Assembly (NCBI GenBank): GCA_028284065.1
Contig: JANQSJ010000011.1
Location: 434,001-498,000, forward strand
Reading direction: 5' to 3'
Origin: Parvularculaceae bacterium
GTDB lineage: Bacteria > Pseudomonadota > Alphaproteobacteria > Caulobacterales > Parvularculaceae
Length of the DNA stretch: 64,000 nucleotides
The notes beneath the pieces are model-generated. The model was not told where the DNA came from. It made no database searches and worked only from the letters and a program-made list of their open reading frames with translations. The position numbers were made by a program, and so were the translations under genes. Shown here piece after piece: positions 38,290-47,772 of the stretch. Positions within the stretch are counted from its first letter, which is position 1. Every line of letters begins with the position of its first letter.

Positions 38290-40497
38290 TCAGAAGCGTA
38301 CATTAAGGGTCCCTAGGATAACCCGCGGCTCGCCAAACGAGGCGCCGCCGGAGGCCCGGCCATTGTTGCCGATACCTTCTAGGTAGACCTCATCAAGAAG
38401 GTTGTTCGCATTCACGCGGACGGAAACCTGCTCGGAAAAGCGATAGGCCGCAAACGCGTCCACCAGGGTATAGCCCTCGAAATTGAACGAGCCGCCGACC
38501 GCCCCCGGGCGTTCGGAGAGATAGCGCACGCCACCGCCGATCTGAAGGTCGGCGAGCGGCCCCTCCTGAACCGTATAGGAGGTATACGTTGTAAACGTAT
38601 GGTCAGGCGCCTCGGTCGGGCTGAGGCCGATGTTCCCTGCGCCGCTTCCTGCGCCCTCCGTAAACTCCGCATCGAGGAACCCGTAGCTGATAAAGACGTT
38701 CCAGCCCGGGGTGATGTCGCCATTGGCGGAAATCTCAAAGCCGCGGTGGCGCTGCTCGCCGACCGGAACGGCGAATGTCAACTGCGTCGCCGGGTCGGTG
38801 ACGAAGTTGGCGACATTCTGGCGCAGCGTATTGAACGCCGCCGCGTTGATCGTCACCGCGTCGTTCAACACTTTCGCCTTGACGCCAATCTCATAGCTCG
38901 TCGCCGTCTCCGGCCCGATCGGCCCGCCGGATTCTAGAACGCCCGATTGCGGAATAAACGACTCCGCGAAACTCGCGTAGAAATTGATGGAGTCGGTCAG
39001 TTCAGCTGTCGCCCCTATCCGGAAAGACACATTGTCGGTCTCTTCCACCGTGGCCTGAACGAAATCGTCGGCGGCGGTGTCATCTCCTCCGGACGTGGGG
39101 TCGCGTATCTCGTTACGCAGATCGTCGTAGCGAACGCCGCCGACAATCGTCAGCCAGTCGACAGGCCGGGCGATGACTTCTGCGTAGGCGGAGATCGTCT
39201 CCGTCGTAAAATCGAAGAACGGCGTCGGCGTCAGCGTATTGACCGGCGTCGGTATCGACGCCGGATCGAAATCGATGACGCTCACGATCGCGTTGAATCC
39301 GTCGAAGGCGAACGTCGATAATCCGTCAGTATTTTGATAGGTTCCGCCGACAACGATGTCGAATTCGCCGCCAAGAAGCGGGTTGCCGGTCCACGCCAAC
39401 TGCGCATCAGCGTAGGTGACCGCTTCGTCGAATGCGCCGGTCGAAGAGTAGAAATTCCCAACCGGATTACTGGGCGCGATGCCAAACTGGCCCTCGTCGA
39501 AATTGTAGTTGTAAAGGCCTTGCGTGTTCCGGTAGTCGAGATCCGTATCTTGATAGCTGCCGCGCAACGTCAGCTTCAGATTATCAAGAAAATCATGCTG
39601 CACTTCCGCGTCGGCGAGGAAATCTCGGCCTTCGCCGCTCACGCCGTTAAGGGGTCCAAAGAATGTTTGCGGCGTGAACGAAGACGGGATGGCTCCATCC
39701 TGGAATATCGCGAAGTTGAGCCCGGGAACCGCGTCGAACTGCTTGTACGAAACGCTGAACACCGACCGGGTATACGGGGTGATGTCGGCCTCGACGACTG
39801 GCCGGATGGCGATCGACTGGCGATTCTCGACGCCGTTCGCGAACTCCGCGTTTTCGAACGCAAACGTGGCCCTTCCGCGAACGGAATCAGAGCCCATGAG
39901 CCCGCCGGCGTTGACGTCCACTTCGCTTCTAAATGTGCCGAAACTCCCGCCACGGACTTCAATGTCGAGGAAAGGGTCGGCTTCAGGCAGCTTCGTAACC
40001 GTGTTGATGATGCCGCCCGGCAGCACCGGCCCGAGGCTGATTGACGCCGGACCTTTCAGCACTTCGTACCGCTCGACGAACGCGTTGTCGCGACGGCCAA
40101 AACCGCGGCTCGACGTTTCCGGCCGGTTGTTGACGAGGATCGACGCGCTGAAGCCGCGCACAAGAAAGTCGACGCCGCCGGACGTGAACTGGTCGCTGCG
40201 AGAGACGACATTGGGGATCACCGTCAACGCTTCAAGCGGACGAATGAAGCCGCGTTGGTCAATGAAATCACGGTCGATCGTATCCAGCGAATACGGCAGT
40301 TCTTCCGGACTGATCGGCAAGCGGTTGATCAGCGAGTTCTGGAATCGGCCGTAGACGATGATCTCATCGTCGGGACCTGCGACCGCGTCATCGTCTTCTT
40401 GCGCCATTACGGCGGTCGGCGCCCCAAGCGCTATCGCCAGGGCGGTTGACGCGGCCGTGCGCATCATCGCCGTCTGAAGTTTCCTAAGTCCATTCAT
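38290..40497 (-). CDS. TonB-dependent siderophore receptor
   Basis: 735 residues from ATG 40497 (GGGG ribosome site, spacing ~8). A signal peptide ends near APTAVMA|Q. A TonB-box-like DEIIVYGRF is followed by the plug domain (~55-170, with ASILVNNRPETSSRGFGRRD and VLKGPASISLGPVLPGGIIN). The 22-strand barrel ends in Phe (ILGTLNVRF). The siderophore-receptor features include VLKGPAS and YEIGVKAK. It imports a ferric chelate across the outer membrane. A Fur-like box lies 43 bases upstream, and a decayed PepSY-TM gene, a usual partner of such receptors, lies on the far side. Confidence 0.93.
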   Translation of the reverse strand: MNGLRKLQTAMMRTAASTALAIALGAPTAVMAQEDDDAVAGPDDEIIVYGRFQNSLINRLPISPEELPYSLDTIDRDFIDQRGFIRPLEALTVIPNVVSRSDQFTSGGVDFLVRGFSASILVNNRPETSSRGFGRRDNAFVERYEVLKGPASISLGPVLPGGIINTVTKLPEADPFLDIEVRGGSFGTFRSEVDVNAGGLMGSDSVRGRATFAFENAEFANGVENRQSIAIRPVVEADITPYTRSVFSVSYKQFDAVPGLNFAIFQDGAIPSSFTPQTFFGPLNGVSGEGRDFLADAEVQHDFLDNLKLTLRGSYQDTDLDYRNTQGLYNYNFDEGQFGIAPSNPVGNFYSSTGAFDEAVTYADAQLAWTGNPLLGGEFDIVVGGTYQNTDGLSTFAFDGFNAIVSVIDFDPASIPTPVNTLTPTPFFDFTTETISAYAEVIARPVDWLTIVGGVRYDDLRNEIRDPTSGGDDTAADDFVQATVEETDNVSFRIGATAELTDSINFYASFAESFIPQSGVLESGGPIGPETATSYEIGVKAKVLNDAVTINAAAFNTLRQNVANFVTDPATQLTFAVPVGEQRHRGFEISANGDITPGWNVFISYGFLDAEFTEGAGSGAGNIGLSPTEAPDHTFTTYTSYTVQEGPLADLQIGGGVRYLSERPGAVGGSFNFEGYTLVDAFAAYRFSEQVSVRVNANNLLDEVYLEGIGNNGRASGGASFGEPRVILGTLNVRF

Positions 40498-40539
40498 GCG
40501 GATATCCCCTTGCCCCCTCATTCCCCCTTTTCGAAAGAC

Positions 40540-40558
40540 TGCGAATGATTGTCAATAA
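40540..40558 (-). promoter_or_regulatory. Fur-like box upstream of the TonB receptor
   Basis: Minus strand TTATTGACAATCATTCGCA closely matches the classical Fur consensus, with its ATTGA-AATCATT core, and lies 43 bases before the receptor ATG. Iron-repressed expression is inferred. Confidence 0.75.
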
Positions 40559-40619
40559 CTTAAAGCCAATGGCGATCGTCCTGGGCGGCTTTGCCGCAAG
40601 CGCAGGCGTCGCACTGCGT

Positions 40620-40811
40620 TCACGCCGACAAGGCGTCGCGAGCGATTTCCGACGCCGACGCGCCGCCATCCGCGAAGTTCGACAGGTTTGTAAGAACGCA
40701 TAAGGCCCGATCGCGAATGAGGTCCCACCCCAGAAAGCTCGAAAAGCCCGGCACGTCGCCGGGATGGCCGATGGCGCCATAGGTCTTTGCAAGACAAAAT
40801 CCGTAAGCGAA
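40620..40811 (-). pseudogene. Remnant of a beta-lactamase-family serine hydrolase (C-terminal tail)
   Basis: About 63 residues ending in a stop read as the C-terminus of a serine hydrolase: YGAIGHPGDVPGFSSFLGWD then RDRALCVLTNLSNFADG, matching the final GHxG strand and the following strand of that family. No signal peptide, SxxK or remainder of the enzyme precedes it; upstream sequence in this frame is not family-like. It is a truncated fossil, not a gene. Confidence 0.65.
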
Positions 40812-40915
40812 TGACTGGTCCACTTGACGCATGCGCCGTTGCGTCGCTCGCGAGGCGGCGGAAAGCCCCGCTCCCTTTATCACGGCGAGACCTGTCGTCA
40901 GAAGGTCATGCGCAC

Positions 40916-41368
40916 GGCCGCGTCGCAAACCTCTACTATGGGGGCGACATTGCGGCGGTATACCCGCCCGCTTACAGCGCGGAGACGGCGGAAGACAACG
41001 CGCCGGCGGGACTCGCCGATATCGGCGCGGCGCTCGATTATGCGGGATCTCATTATCCTGGTACGGAAATTATTTGCCTTATGCTGCACGAGCCGAAGAC
41101 AGCCGGTCAGCATTTGCAGATTCTTGCCGAACATCCGCATCGCCTGATATTCGGCGAGTACTATAATTTCCGCGCCGACGGCTCATTCGTTGAAAGCGTC
41201 GGCCTCGCCGACGGGACCATCGGGCGGCAGGTGGCGGCGTCCGCCTATCGGCTCCATTTCGGGTCGTTCGGCGGCCTCCCGATCAAACTCGCCTACGGTC
41301 TTTTCGGACTTGCGCTCGCCTATGCCCGCCATGCGGGCATGACGATCTACTTCCTGAAGCGGCGCGAG
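40916..41368 (+). pseudogene. Remnant of a PepSY-associated TM (PiuB-type) protein
   Basis: In one frame, RVANLYYGGDIAAVYPPAYS through HPHRLIFGEYYNFRADGSFV and VAASAYRLHFGSFGGLPIKL to a membrane helix and IYFLKRRE read as the middle of a PepSY-TM protein, an inner-membrane partner of siderophore uptake. The N-terminal membrane part and start are missing. After about 41368 the frame degenerates into Arg/Gly/Pro-rich sequence while a neighbouring frame becomes more protein-like, suggesting a frameshift. It lies next to the TonB receptor, where an intact copy would be expected. Confidence 0.75.
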
Positions 41369-41652
41369 CATCCCCGGCATTGCAGCCGCCCGGGCGGCGG
41401 GATTAGACGCGGGCCCGCGCATCGCGACAGCCGCGATCCTCGCGGGCGCGTCGGTCCGGCCGACCGGCGGGGTAAGCGCGCGTTGTTCGCGCCGTCTTCA
41501 GGCGACCCGGGAAGGTCCGTTTCTTCTTGACGCCATCGGGCCTAGGGCGTATGCGCGCGCATTCAATTCGGCCGAACGAAGCCGAAGCAAAAAAGCGTTC
41601 ACACGGCCCAGCGGCTCTAAAGACCCGCCCTGGCCCAAAAGGAGACGGAGCC

Positions 41653-42258
41653 ATGTACGCTGTCGTCAAGACAGGCGGTAAGCAATATCGCGTCGCGAAA
41701 GACGACGTGATCACCATCGAAAAGCTTGAAGACGAAGCCGGTTCGATTGTCACCCTCGGCGAGGTGTTGATGGTCGGAGAAGGCGACGACGTCACTGTAG
41801 GCGCGCCCTTCGTGAGCGGCGCTGCAGTCGCCGGCGAAATCGTCGAGCACCGGCGCGCCAAAAAGGTCGTCATCTTCAAGAAGCGCCGGCGCCAGAACTA
41901 TCGCCGCAAGAAAGGCCACCGGCAGCATCAAACCGTGCTGCGCGTGACCGAAATCCTCACTGGCGGCGCCAAACCGACCGCCAAGTCTTCCGCCAAAACG
42001 GCTGCGCCCGCCAAGGCCGAGGCGCCGAAGGCGGAAGCGACAAGCGAGGGCGCAGACGATCTGAAGCTCCTTTCGGGCGTCGGGCCAGCGCTTGAGAAGA
42101 AGCTAATCGACGCCGGGGTCACGACATTCGCGCAGATCGCTGCGTGGGGCCCGGACGACATCGCCGAATTTGACGAGAAACTCTCGTTCAAGGGCCGCAT
42201 TGAGCGCGAGGGCTGGGTCGACCAGGCCAAAGCGATCGTCGCAGAGAACAAGGAGTAG
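41653..42258 (+). CDS. rplU: Ribosomal protein L21 with C-terminal helix-hairpin-helix extension
   Basis: 201 residues from ATG 41653. The first ~103 residues are normal L21 ([20 protein letters not shown], then [18 protein letters not shown]), binding 23S rRNA in the 50S subunit. An Ala/Lys/Pro-rich linker (~108-135) leads to a ~65-residue domain with the helix-hairpin-helix pattern [20 protein letters not shown] and [15 protein letters not shown]. Similar tails are known on L21 of other alphaproteobacteria; the extra function is not clear. rpmA follows after 4 bases. The stretch before the start shows no remaining gene. Confidence 0.96.
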   Translation: MYAVVKTGGKQYRVAKDDVITIEKLEDEAGSIVTLGEVLMVGEGDDVTVGAPFVSGAAVAGEIVEHRRAKKVVIFKKRRRQNYRRKKGHRQHQTVLRVTEILTGGAKPTAKSSAKTAAPAKAEAPKAEATSEGADDLKLLSGVGPALEKKLIDAGVTTFAQIAAWGPDDIAEFDEKLSFKGRIEREGWVDQAKAIVAENKE

Positions 42259-42262
42259 GGTC

Positions 42263-42526
42263 ATGGCGCACAAGAAAGCAGGCGGCTCCTCGCGCAATGG
42301 GCGCGACTCCGCGGGCCGGCGCCTCGGCGTCAAGAAGTTTGGCGGCGAAGAGGTCGCCCCCGGCAATATCATCGTCCGCCAACGCGGCACGAAGTTTCAT
42401 CCCGGCGACAATGTCGGCATGGGCAAGGACCACACGCTATTCGCCCTCGCCGAAGGCAAGGTGGGCTTCGTCAAGAAAGGCAATGGCCGCACATTCGCCT
42501 TTGTGAAGCCGTCAGGCGACGCTTGA
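42263..42526 (+). CDS. rpmA: Ribosomal protein L27
   Basis: 87 residues, complete. The N-terminus [20 protein letters not shown] is the conserved tail that reaches the peptidyl-transferase centre. The rest ([20 protein letters not shown] and [14 protein letters not shown]) is the compact beta-barrel. It lacks the N-terminal cleavage motif of Firmicutes L27. It is co-transcribed with rplU, as in nearly all bacteria. A short CCGTTG-TT-CAACGG inverted repeat at 42537-42550 follows but has no T-run. Confidence 0.98.
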   Translation: MAHKKAGGSSRNGRDSAGRRLGVKKFGGEEVAPGNIIVRQRGTKFHPGDNVGMGKDHTLFALAEGKVGFVKKGNGRTFAFVKPSGDA

Positions 42527-42731
42527 CGCAATTGCGCCGTTGTTCAACGGTGGCGGCCGGCGCGCGCCATTCGAGACGCCGCGCGCGCTACGCCCCCCAG
42601 CGACAAACGGCGATGCCTTTACCAAACAGATTATCAGCGCCGGTCAGGCGAGCGAGCGGGACCTGATTTCCACGCGAAGGGCCGCGCGAGGAGTTTCGCG
42701 GAAGCCAGAACGGACGGATAGGCGGCCCGTC

Positions 42732-43703
42732 CTACGCGAGGCCGGCGCGGCCGATCCGCAGGAACTTCTCCCGACGGCGCAACCTGATCGCATCGGCGTC
42801 AAGCCCGTCAAACTCCGCAATCGCCGTTTCGATCGCGTCGCCCAGACGCTCGATCGCAAGCGTCGGATCGCGATGCGCGCCGCCGAGCGGTTCCGGCACG
42901 ACAGTCTCAATAACGCCTAGCGACAACAGGTCCTGGGCGGAAATTTTCATCGCCTCGGCCGCTTCCGGCGCCTTGTTCTCACCGCGGGCGTGGGCGTCTT
43001 TCCATAGAATTGACGCGCACCCTTCCGGCGAGATGACGGAATAAACGGCGTGCTCCAGCATGATGACCGCATTCGCCGCCGCGATCGCGACAGCGCCGCC
43101 GGAGCCGCCCTCGCCGACGACGCTCGCCACGATTGGCGAGCCTAGGCCGAGCGCCTTTTCCGTACACGATGCGATCGCTTCTGCCTGCCCGCGCTCCTCG
43201 GCGCCGCGGCCGGGATAAGCGCCGGGTGTATCGACAATGGTCATGACCGGCAGGTCGAAGCGTTCGGCAAGCTCCATCAGACGGATCGCCTTGCGATACC
43301 CTTCGGGCGAAGCCATGCCGAAATTATGCGCGACCCGGCTTGCCGTATCGGCGCCCTTTTCGTGGCCGAGAACGACGACCGAGCGGCCGCGGAAGCGGGC
43401 CGGCCCGCCAATAATCGCCTGATCCTCGCCGAATGCGCGGTCGCCGGCGAGCGGCGTGAAATCATCGACCAGATGAGAGATATAGTCCGACAACTTCGGC
43501 CGGGCCGCGTGCCGCGCAACTTGAACCTTCTGCCAGCGCGTCAGCTTCGCGTAGGCATCGCCAAGAAGATCGTCGACTTTGCCCTGAAGGCGCTCGATCT
43601 CCTCATCGACGCTGACGCCGGCCTCGCCGCCTGATTGCCGCAGCTCCTGAATCTTCCCTTCCAGGTCCGCAATTGGCTTTTCGAAATCGAGATAGGCTCT
43701 CAA
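42732..43703 (-). CDS. accA: Acetyl-CoA carboxylase carboxyltransferase subunit alpha
   Basis: 323 residues starting at TTG 43703, with AGGAG 8 bases upstream and no ATG in frame nearby; the start [20 protein letters not shown] is the family N-terminus. It forms the carboxyltransferase with AccD, moving CO2 from carboxybiotin to acetyl-CoA for fatty-acid synthesis. Crotonase-fold signatures: [40 protein letters not shown] and [17 protein letters not shown] with the oxyanion-hole glycines. It converges on rplU-rpmA. Confidence 0.97.
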   Translation of the reverse strand: MRAYLDFEKPIADLEGKIQELRQSGGEAGVSVDEEIERLQGKVDDLLGDAYAKLTRWQKVQVARHAARPKLSDYISHLVDDFTPLAGDRAFGEDQAIIGGPARFRGRSVVVLGHEKGADTASRVAHNFGMASPEGYRKAIRLMELAERFDLPVMTIVDTPGAYPGRGAEERGQAEAIASCTEKALGLGSPIVASVVGEGGSGGAVAIAAANAVIMLEHAVYSVISPEGCASILWKDAHARGENKAPEAAEAMKISAQDLLSLGVIETVVPEPLGGAHRDPTLAIERLGDAIETAIAEFDGLDADAIRLRRREKFLRIGRAGLA

Positions 43704-43900
43704 TGCATCACTCCTACCAGCGCCGAACCGTCACCCGCCGCCTTCTGCGCCATAGCGGTTGGCAGCGAAAGCGGATTGCGGGTTTCGCGTCGCACCCCGC
43801 GCAATCAATTCCGGCAAAAAACCAACCACATACAAGCCGTTAATTCCGCTGCAAGGCGGCCCGCCCGCTTCTCACATACTCATGCGCGATAAGGAACGGA

Positions 43901-45598
43901 TTAATTGCGCGGCTTCAGGCTGGGCGCAAATCCGTCCGCATCGCCATTTAGAGTCGGTTCGTCCGCCGCCGCCTGAGCGGACGGGAAAGACGCGGCCCAA
44001 GCGGTCTCAAACGCGTGCCGGCGGTGAACATCCTCCAGCCCCGCAGCCTTCATCGAGGCGGCCGCGACGCCGTCTGCGACAGGATCGCCCGTAAAGGCCT
44101 CATTCGACAGCGCGATAGCGGCGAGCGCAAGCTGACCTTCCGCGCCGGCCGTCGCCGCATTGAAAGCAGACGAAACGATAGCGGCGAGCCGCTGGCGGTC
44201 CCGGTCGCTTGCAGGGTCGAGCTCCAATCCCCGCGGCGGGTCGATTCGGACGTTAGCGGCCGCTGCGACAATCTCCGCCTCGCGCGGGTCGAGAACGCCG
44301 AGCAGATTTACCCGCTCCAGAAACCGCAGCGCCTGCACCTCGTTCAGGGAGGCGAAGTCGCCGGCCATCATGGCCAAAAGCCACCGGCCCGCAGCGTTCG
44401 CGCGGCCGTCAGCCATCGCGACAAGCGCGAATGCGCCCGCCTGATCAGGCGTGACGATGACGCCCTCAAGATCCTCCACATCATCCGCATACAGCATCGC
44501 AGCGACGTAAGCGCGCTCAAAAGACTGAGGCGCGGTCACCGCCTCGGCGATGGCGGCCGCCTTGTCGCGCCGGAATTCCGGCGCAGCCATCTCCGCAATG
44601 CGCTGGTAGCGCGACGCGTCCACAAGCACGTCATCGTCCGCAAGCGTAAGATCCGAGTTTACGGACAACGACGCATATAGGGCGGCGAGCGCTTCGACGG
44701 ACATCGCCCCCAATGCGGCGGCGGCGGATGCGCTCCTCAGCCTCAGGCGCGGATCGGCTTCATCGCTGGTCGCCACGGCCGACAAGACCCCTACGTCAGC
44801 GGTCGTCTCAAAGCCCGGCGCGGCGGCCCCGTTCAATTTGCGAAGGGCCGCCAGCTGAATGGCGTCGCGCGGGGCCACCGGCTTCTTGAGAGGCGCCGGT
44901 ATCGACGCCGCTGTCAGCAACGCATCGTCAGCGGCGCTGAGCGCGCCCTGCTCGCGCAAGACGCCAAGGGTCAGATCGGCGCTGTCGAACCGGTCCGTCT
45001 CCGAATAGCACAGCACCCGCAGCTTGACCCAGAAAAGCGCGCCGCGATCGCTCGTCACCCTGTCCTCACGCCGGCAGGCGCCAGCGACGTCGTCCTCCAG
45101 CAAGTCCGCCACCGCAAGGGCGCGATTGACCCACGGGTCTGACGGCGGCGCGCTAGAGAAACTTGCAATTGTGCGCGCCTCGTCAACAAAGCCGGCGCGC
45201 GCAAGAGCGAGGAGTTTGCGTCCTCCGAGGGAAGACGGTGCCCCATCCGGCGCCGCCGCCCGCGTCAACAAGAGCCGCCTGAGCAGGCGTCCCATGGCGG
45301 GACTTGAGGGCCGCGGCGGCGCGAGCGCCAGCAGCCGTTCGAGGTCCGTTCCCGACGCGCCGGCCCAGAGGTCGCGAGAGAACCCTCCCTCCGTCTCTGA
45401 CAGCACGCCGGTGGAGAAAGCGTCGCGTCGGATGTCCGTCTCCTCCACCGCGACCGGCGCGACGCCGGATGAGCCCAACGCCGTCGGCCCGGGCCCCTCA
45501 CCCTGCCCGCGATCTTGCGCAATCGCGTCAACGCTGAAGCAGAGCAATGGCGCGAGCGCGGCGGCGATGCGGCGGCGTCGATTAATCCTCGCGGACAT
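43901..45598 (-). CDS. Exported Ala-rich helical protein of unknown function
   Basis: 565 residues from ATG 45598 (GGAGGCC upstream). A basic start and hydrophobic core (RINRRRRIAAALAPLLCFSV) end at a plausible AIA|Q signal cleavage site. The mature protein is Ala/Leu/Asp/Glu-rich with repeated short helices, which looks like an alpha-helical solenoid; I recognise no catalytic motif or named domain. Comparable long Ala-rich proteins in alphaproteobacteria are sometimes mis-annotated as antifreeze proteins. Its start overlaps the end of a 42-residue membrane peptide gene by 17 bases. It is divergent from aroK. Confidence 0.72.
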   Translation of the reverse strand: MSARINRRRRIAAALAPLLCFSVDAIAQDRGQGEGPGPTALGSSGVAPVAVEETDIRRDAFSTGVLSETEGGFSRDLWAGASGTDLERLLALAPPRPSSPAMGRLLRRLLLTRAAAPDGAPSSLGGRKLLALARAGFVDEARTIASFSSAPPSDPWVNRALAVADLLEDDVAGACRREDRVTSDRGALFWVKLRVLCYSETDRFDSADLTLGVLREQGALSAADDALLTAASIPAPLKKPVAPRDAIQLAALRKLNGAAAPGFETTADVGVLSAVATSDEADPRLRLRSASAAAALGAMSVEALAALYASLSVNSDLTLADDDVLVDASRYQRIAEMAAPEFRRDKAAAIAEAVTAPQSFERAYVAAMLYADDVEDLEGVIVTPDQAGAFALVAMADGRANAAGRWLLAMMAGDFASLNEVQALRFLERVNLLGVLDPREAEIVAAAANVRIDPPRGLELDPASDRDRQRLAAIVSSAFNAATAGAEGQLALAAIALSNEAFTGDPVADGVAAASMKAAGLEDVHRRHAFETAWAASFPSAQAAADEPTLNGDADGFAPSLKPRN

Positions 45599-45710
45599 TT
45601 TCGGCCTCCTGCTCGATCGTTCGAACCTCCGGCTCGAGATTCGCGCCGTAGGCGTAGAGCCCGAAGGCGACGGCGACGGCGATGACGAGAAGGCCGGCAA
45701 TTAACTTCAT
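45582..45710 (-). CDS. 42-residue membrane peptide upstream of the helical protein gene
   Basis: A short frame from ATG 45710 to TAA 45582 encodes one membrane helix (KLIAGLLVIAVAVAFGLYAY) and a charged tail (EVRTIEQEAENVRED). A GGGGAA lies about 11 bases upstream. It overlaps the start of the 565-residue gene by 17 bases, so translation may be coupled. A much longer version of this frame reads back over aroK and is not believable. No family recognised; membrane insertion is inferred. Confidence 0.55.
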   Translation of the reverse strand: MKLIAGLLVIAVAVAFGLYAYGANLEPEVRTIEQEAENVRED

Positions 45711-45828
45711 TTTGACGCTGTTCCCCACTGAACGCGAAGGACCATAAGGACTTTCGCCGACCGACAAAAGCGATCGGGAAAACCCGCCCCGGCTGGCGCG
45801 ACGCGCGCCGATTGCGTACACGGGGCGG

Positions 45829-46569
45829 ATGGGGCGCTCACGTGACAAGTCCGTCAGCCCTTCGGCGACGGCAGACATCGCCAGACGCGACGACGGGCCG
45901 GTAGACGGCAAGCCTGGCGACAAAGACGCTGGGGACGACAAACGCGGCGACGAGAGGCTCAGTTCTATTGGGCCAGGCGCTGCAAAGGCCGCCGGCGAAG
46001 AGCCCGACGCCAAACCGGCCGATGCGGCCGGCCGCCAATCGTCGATTGTGCTCGTCGGCATGATGGGCGTCGGCAAAACCTCCGTCGGCCGCCGGCTCGC
46101 CCCGCGCCTCGGTCTCGATTTCCGGGACGCGGACGAAGAAATCGAGCGCGCCGCAGGCATGTCGGTCGCCGAACTGTTTGAACGCTTCGGCGAGGAGAGT
46201 TTCCGAAAAGGGGAAACGCAAGTGATCGACCGCCTGCTGAAAGGCCCGCCGATCGTGCTGGCGACAGGCGGCGGCGCGATGACGATTGACGCAACGCGCA
46301 ACATCATTAAGGCGCGCGCGCTTTCGGTTTGGCTGCGTGCGGATCTCGACGTGATCGTCGAGCGCGCTACCCGCAGGAATACGCGCCCCCTGCTGAAGAC
46401 CGGCGACCCTCGTGAAACGCTGGAGCGTCTCATGGCCGAACGCGCGCCGTTTTACGCCCAGGCGAACATAACCGTGGACAGCGCGCCGGGGCCGCACGGA
46501 CGCACCGTCGACCGGATCGAAAAGGCGATTGCATCGCGTGCGCACGCGTCAGGCGGGCCGGCGTCATGA
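45829..46569 (+). CDS. aroK: Shikimate kinase with N-terminal extension
   Basis: 246 residues from ATG 45829, about 65 longer than the usual ~175-200. The extra N-terminus is polar, Asp/Gly/Lys-rich and probably disordered; a later start cannot be excluded. The kinase core starts at about residue 72: Walker A GMMGVGKTSVGRRLA, shikimate-binding DADEEIE, FRKGE, GGGAMT and the lid with RNTRPLL. It phosphorylates shikimate at the 3-hydroxyl with ATP in the aromatic amino-acid pathway. Its stop overlaps the aroB start (ATGA). Confidence 0.94.
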   Translation: MGRSRDKSVSPSATADIARRDDGPVDGKPGDKDAGDDKRGDERLSSIGPGAAKAAGEEPDAKPADAAGRQSSIVLVGMMGVGKTSVGRRLAPRLGLDFRDADEEIERAAGMSVAELFERFGEESFRKGETQVIDRLLKGPPIVLATGGGAMTIDATRNIIKARALSVWLRADLDVIVERATRRNTRPLLKTGDPRETLERLMAERAPFYAQANITVDSAPGPHGRTVDRIEKAIASRAHASGGPAS

Positions 46570-47699
46570 GCGGCGTCCGGATAATCGACGTGCGCATGCC
46601 GGCGAACGCAGAGCGCCGCGACTATGAGGTGCGCGTCGGCGAAGGGCTTATCGACCTTGCCGGCGCCGCCATCGCCCCGATGCTGAAGCGCCCGTTCGCC
46701 GCCATTGTGACGGACGAGATTGTCGCCGCCGCGCACGGGGAAAGGCTGGAGGCCGCGCTCGGCGATGCGGGCGTCGCAAGCGAGATGATTACGCTGCCGC
46801 CGGGCGAAGCGACGAAATCCATGGCGCAGTTGACGACCCTCATGTCGCAGCTCCTGAGCCTAGGCGTCGAACGCTCCGACATCATCATCGCATTCGGCGG
46901 AGGCGTCATCGGTGATCTTGCGGGTTTCGCGGCGGCGCTGCTGCGCCGCGGCTGCCGGTTCGTCCAGATACCGACGACGCTTCTTGCGCAGGTCGACTCA
47001 TCCGTTGGCGGAAAGACAGCGGTGAACGCCCCGGAGGGAAAGAACCTCATTGGCGCATTCCACCAGCCCAGCCTCGTCCTCGCTGATGTGACGTTGCTGT
47101 CGACGCTGCCAGAAAGGGAGTTGCGCGCTGGCTACGCCGAGGTCGTCAAGTATGGCGCAATCAATGACAGGGACTTCTTCGACTGGCTCGAAGGCAATGG
47201 CGGCGCGCTTCTCGACGGCGACGGGGCCGCGCGCATCCACGCGGTCGCTCATGCCGTCTCCGCCAAGGCGGCGATCGTCGCCCGCGACGAACGCGAGGCA
47301 GGCGAGCGACGCCTCCTTAATCTTGGCCACACATTCGGGCATGCGCTTGAATCCGTCTACGGATATTCAGGCGCGCTCCTGCATGGCGAAGCGGTCGCGG
47401 CCGGCATGGGGTTGGCCTTTGATTATTCAGTGCGCAAGGGGATTTGCCCGCGCGATGACGCCGACGCTCTGAAACGGCACTTGACCCGTCACGGACTCCC
47501 TGCCGGCATCAAAGATCTGCCCGCCACCAATGCTGATACGTCGGCCGCGCGCCTTACCGCGTTGATGCGCCAGGACAAGAAGATGTCGGGCGGCCAACTT
47601 GCGCTGATACTCGCAAGAGGAATTGGCGAGGCGTGTGTGGAGCGCGCAGCGGACCTCGCAGACGTTGAGGCTTTCCTTAAATCGGCAGGCGGGCAATGA
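46566..47699 (+). CDS. aroB: 3-dehydroquinate synthase
   Basis: 377 residues. It converts DAHP to 3-dehydroquinate with NAD+ and a divalent metal. Motifs: GGGVIGDLAGFAAALLRRGC and QIPTTLLAQVDSSVGGKTAV (NAD and substrate site), EVVKYGAI, and the metal-ligand His residues in LNLGHTFGHALE and LLHGEAVAAGM. It overlaps the aroK stop by 4 bases, the normal alphaproteobacterial aroKB arrangement, and is followed by the CBS-domain transporter gene. Confidence 0.97.
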   Translation: MSGVRIIDVRMPANAERRDYEVRVGEGLIDLAGAAIAPMLKRPFAAIVTDEIVAAAHGERLEAALGDAGVASEMITLPPGEATKSMAQLTTLMSQLLSLGVERSDIIIAFGGGVIGDLAGFAAALLRRGCRFVQIPTTLLAQVDSSVGGKTAVNAPEGKNLIGAFHQPSLVLADVTLLSTLPERELRAGYAEVVKYGAINDRDFFDWLEGNGGALLDGDGAARIHAVAHAVSAKAAIVARDEREAGERRLLNLGHTFGHALESVYGYSGALLHGEAVAAGMGLAFDYSVRKGICPRDDADALKRHLTRHGLPAGIKDLPATNADTSAARLTALMRQDKKMSGGQLALILARGIGEACVERAADLADVEAFLKSAGGQ

Positions 47700-47772
47700 C
47701 GTCCCGCGTCGGCGCGGCCGAACCAAACCACAAAATTGGTCTTTAAGCGAAGCAAATGTCGAAGTTCACGAA

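Noticed and set aside
45711-46433. Long N-terminal extension of the 42-residue membrane peptide, antisense to aroK
   Set aside because: It reads as Ser/Arg/Pro-rich antisense of aroK; only the last 42 residues look like protein.
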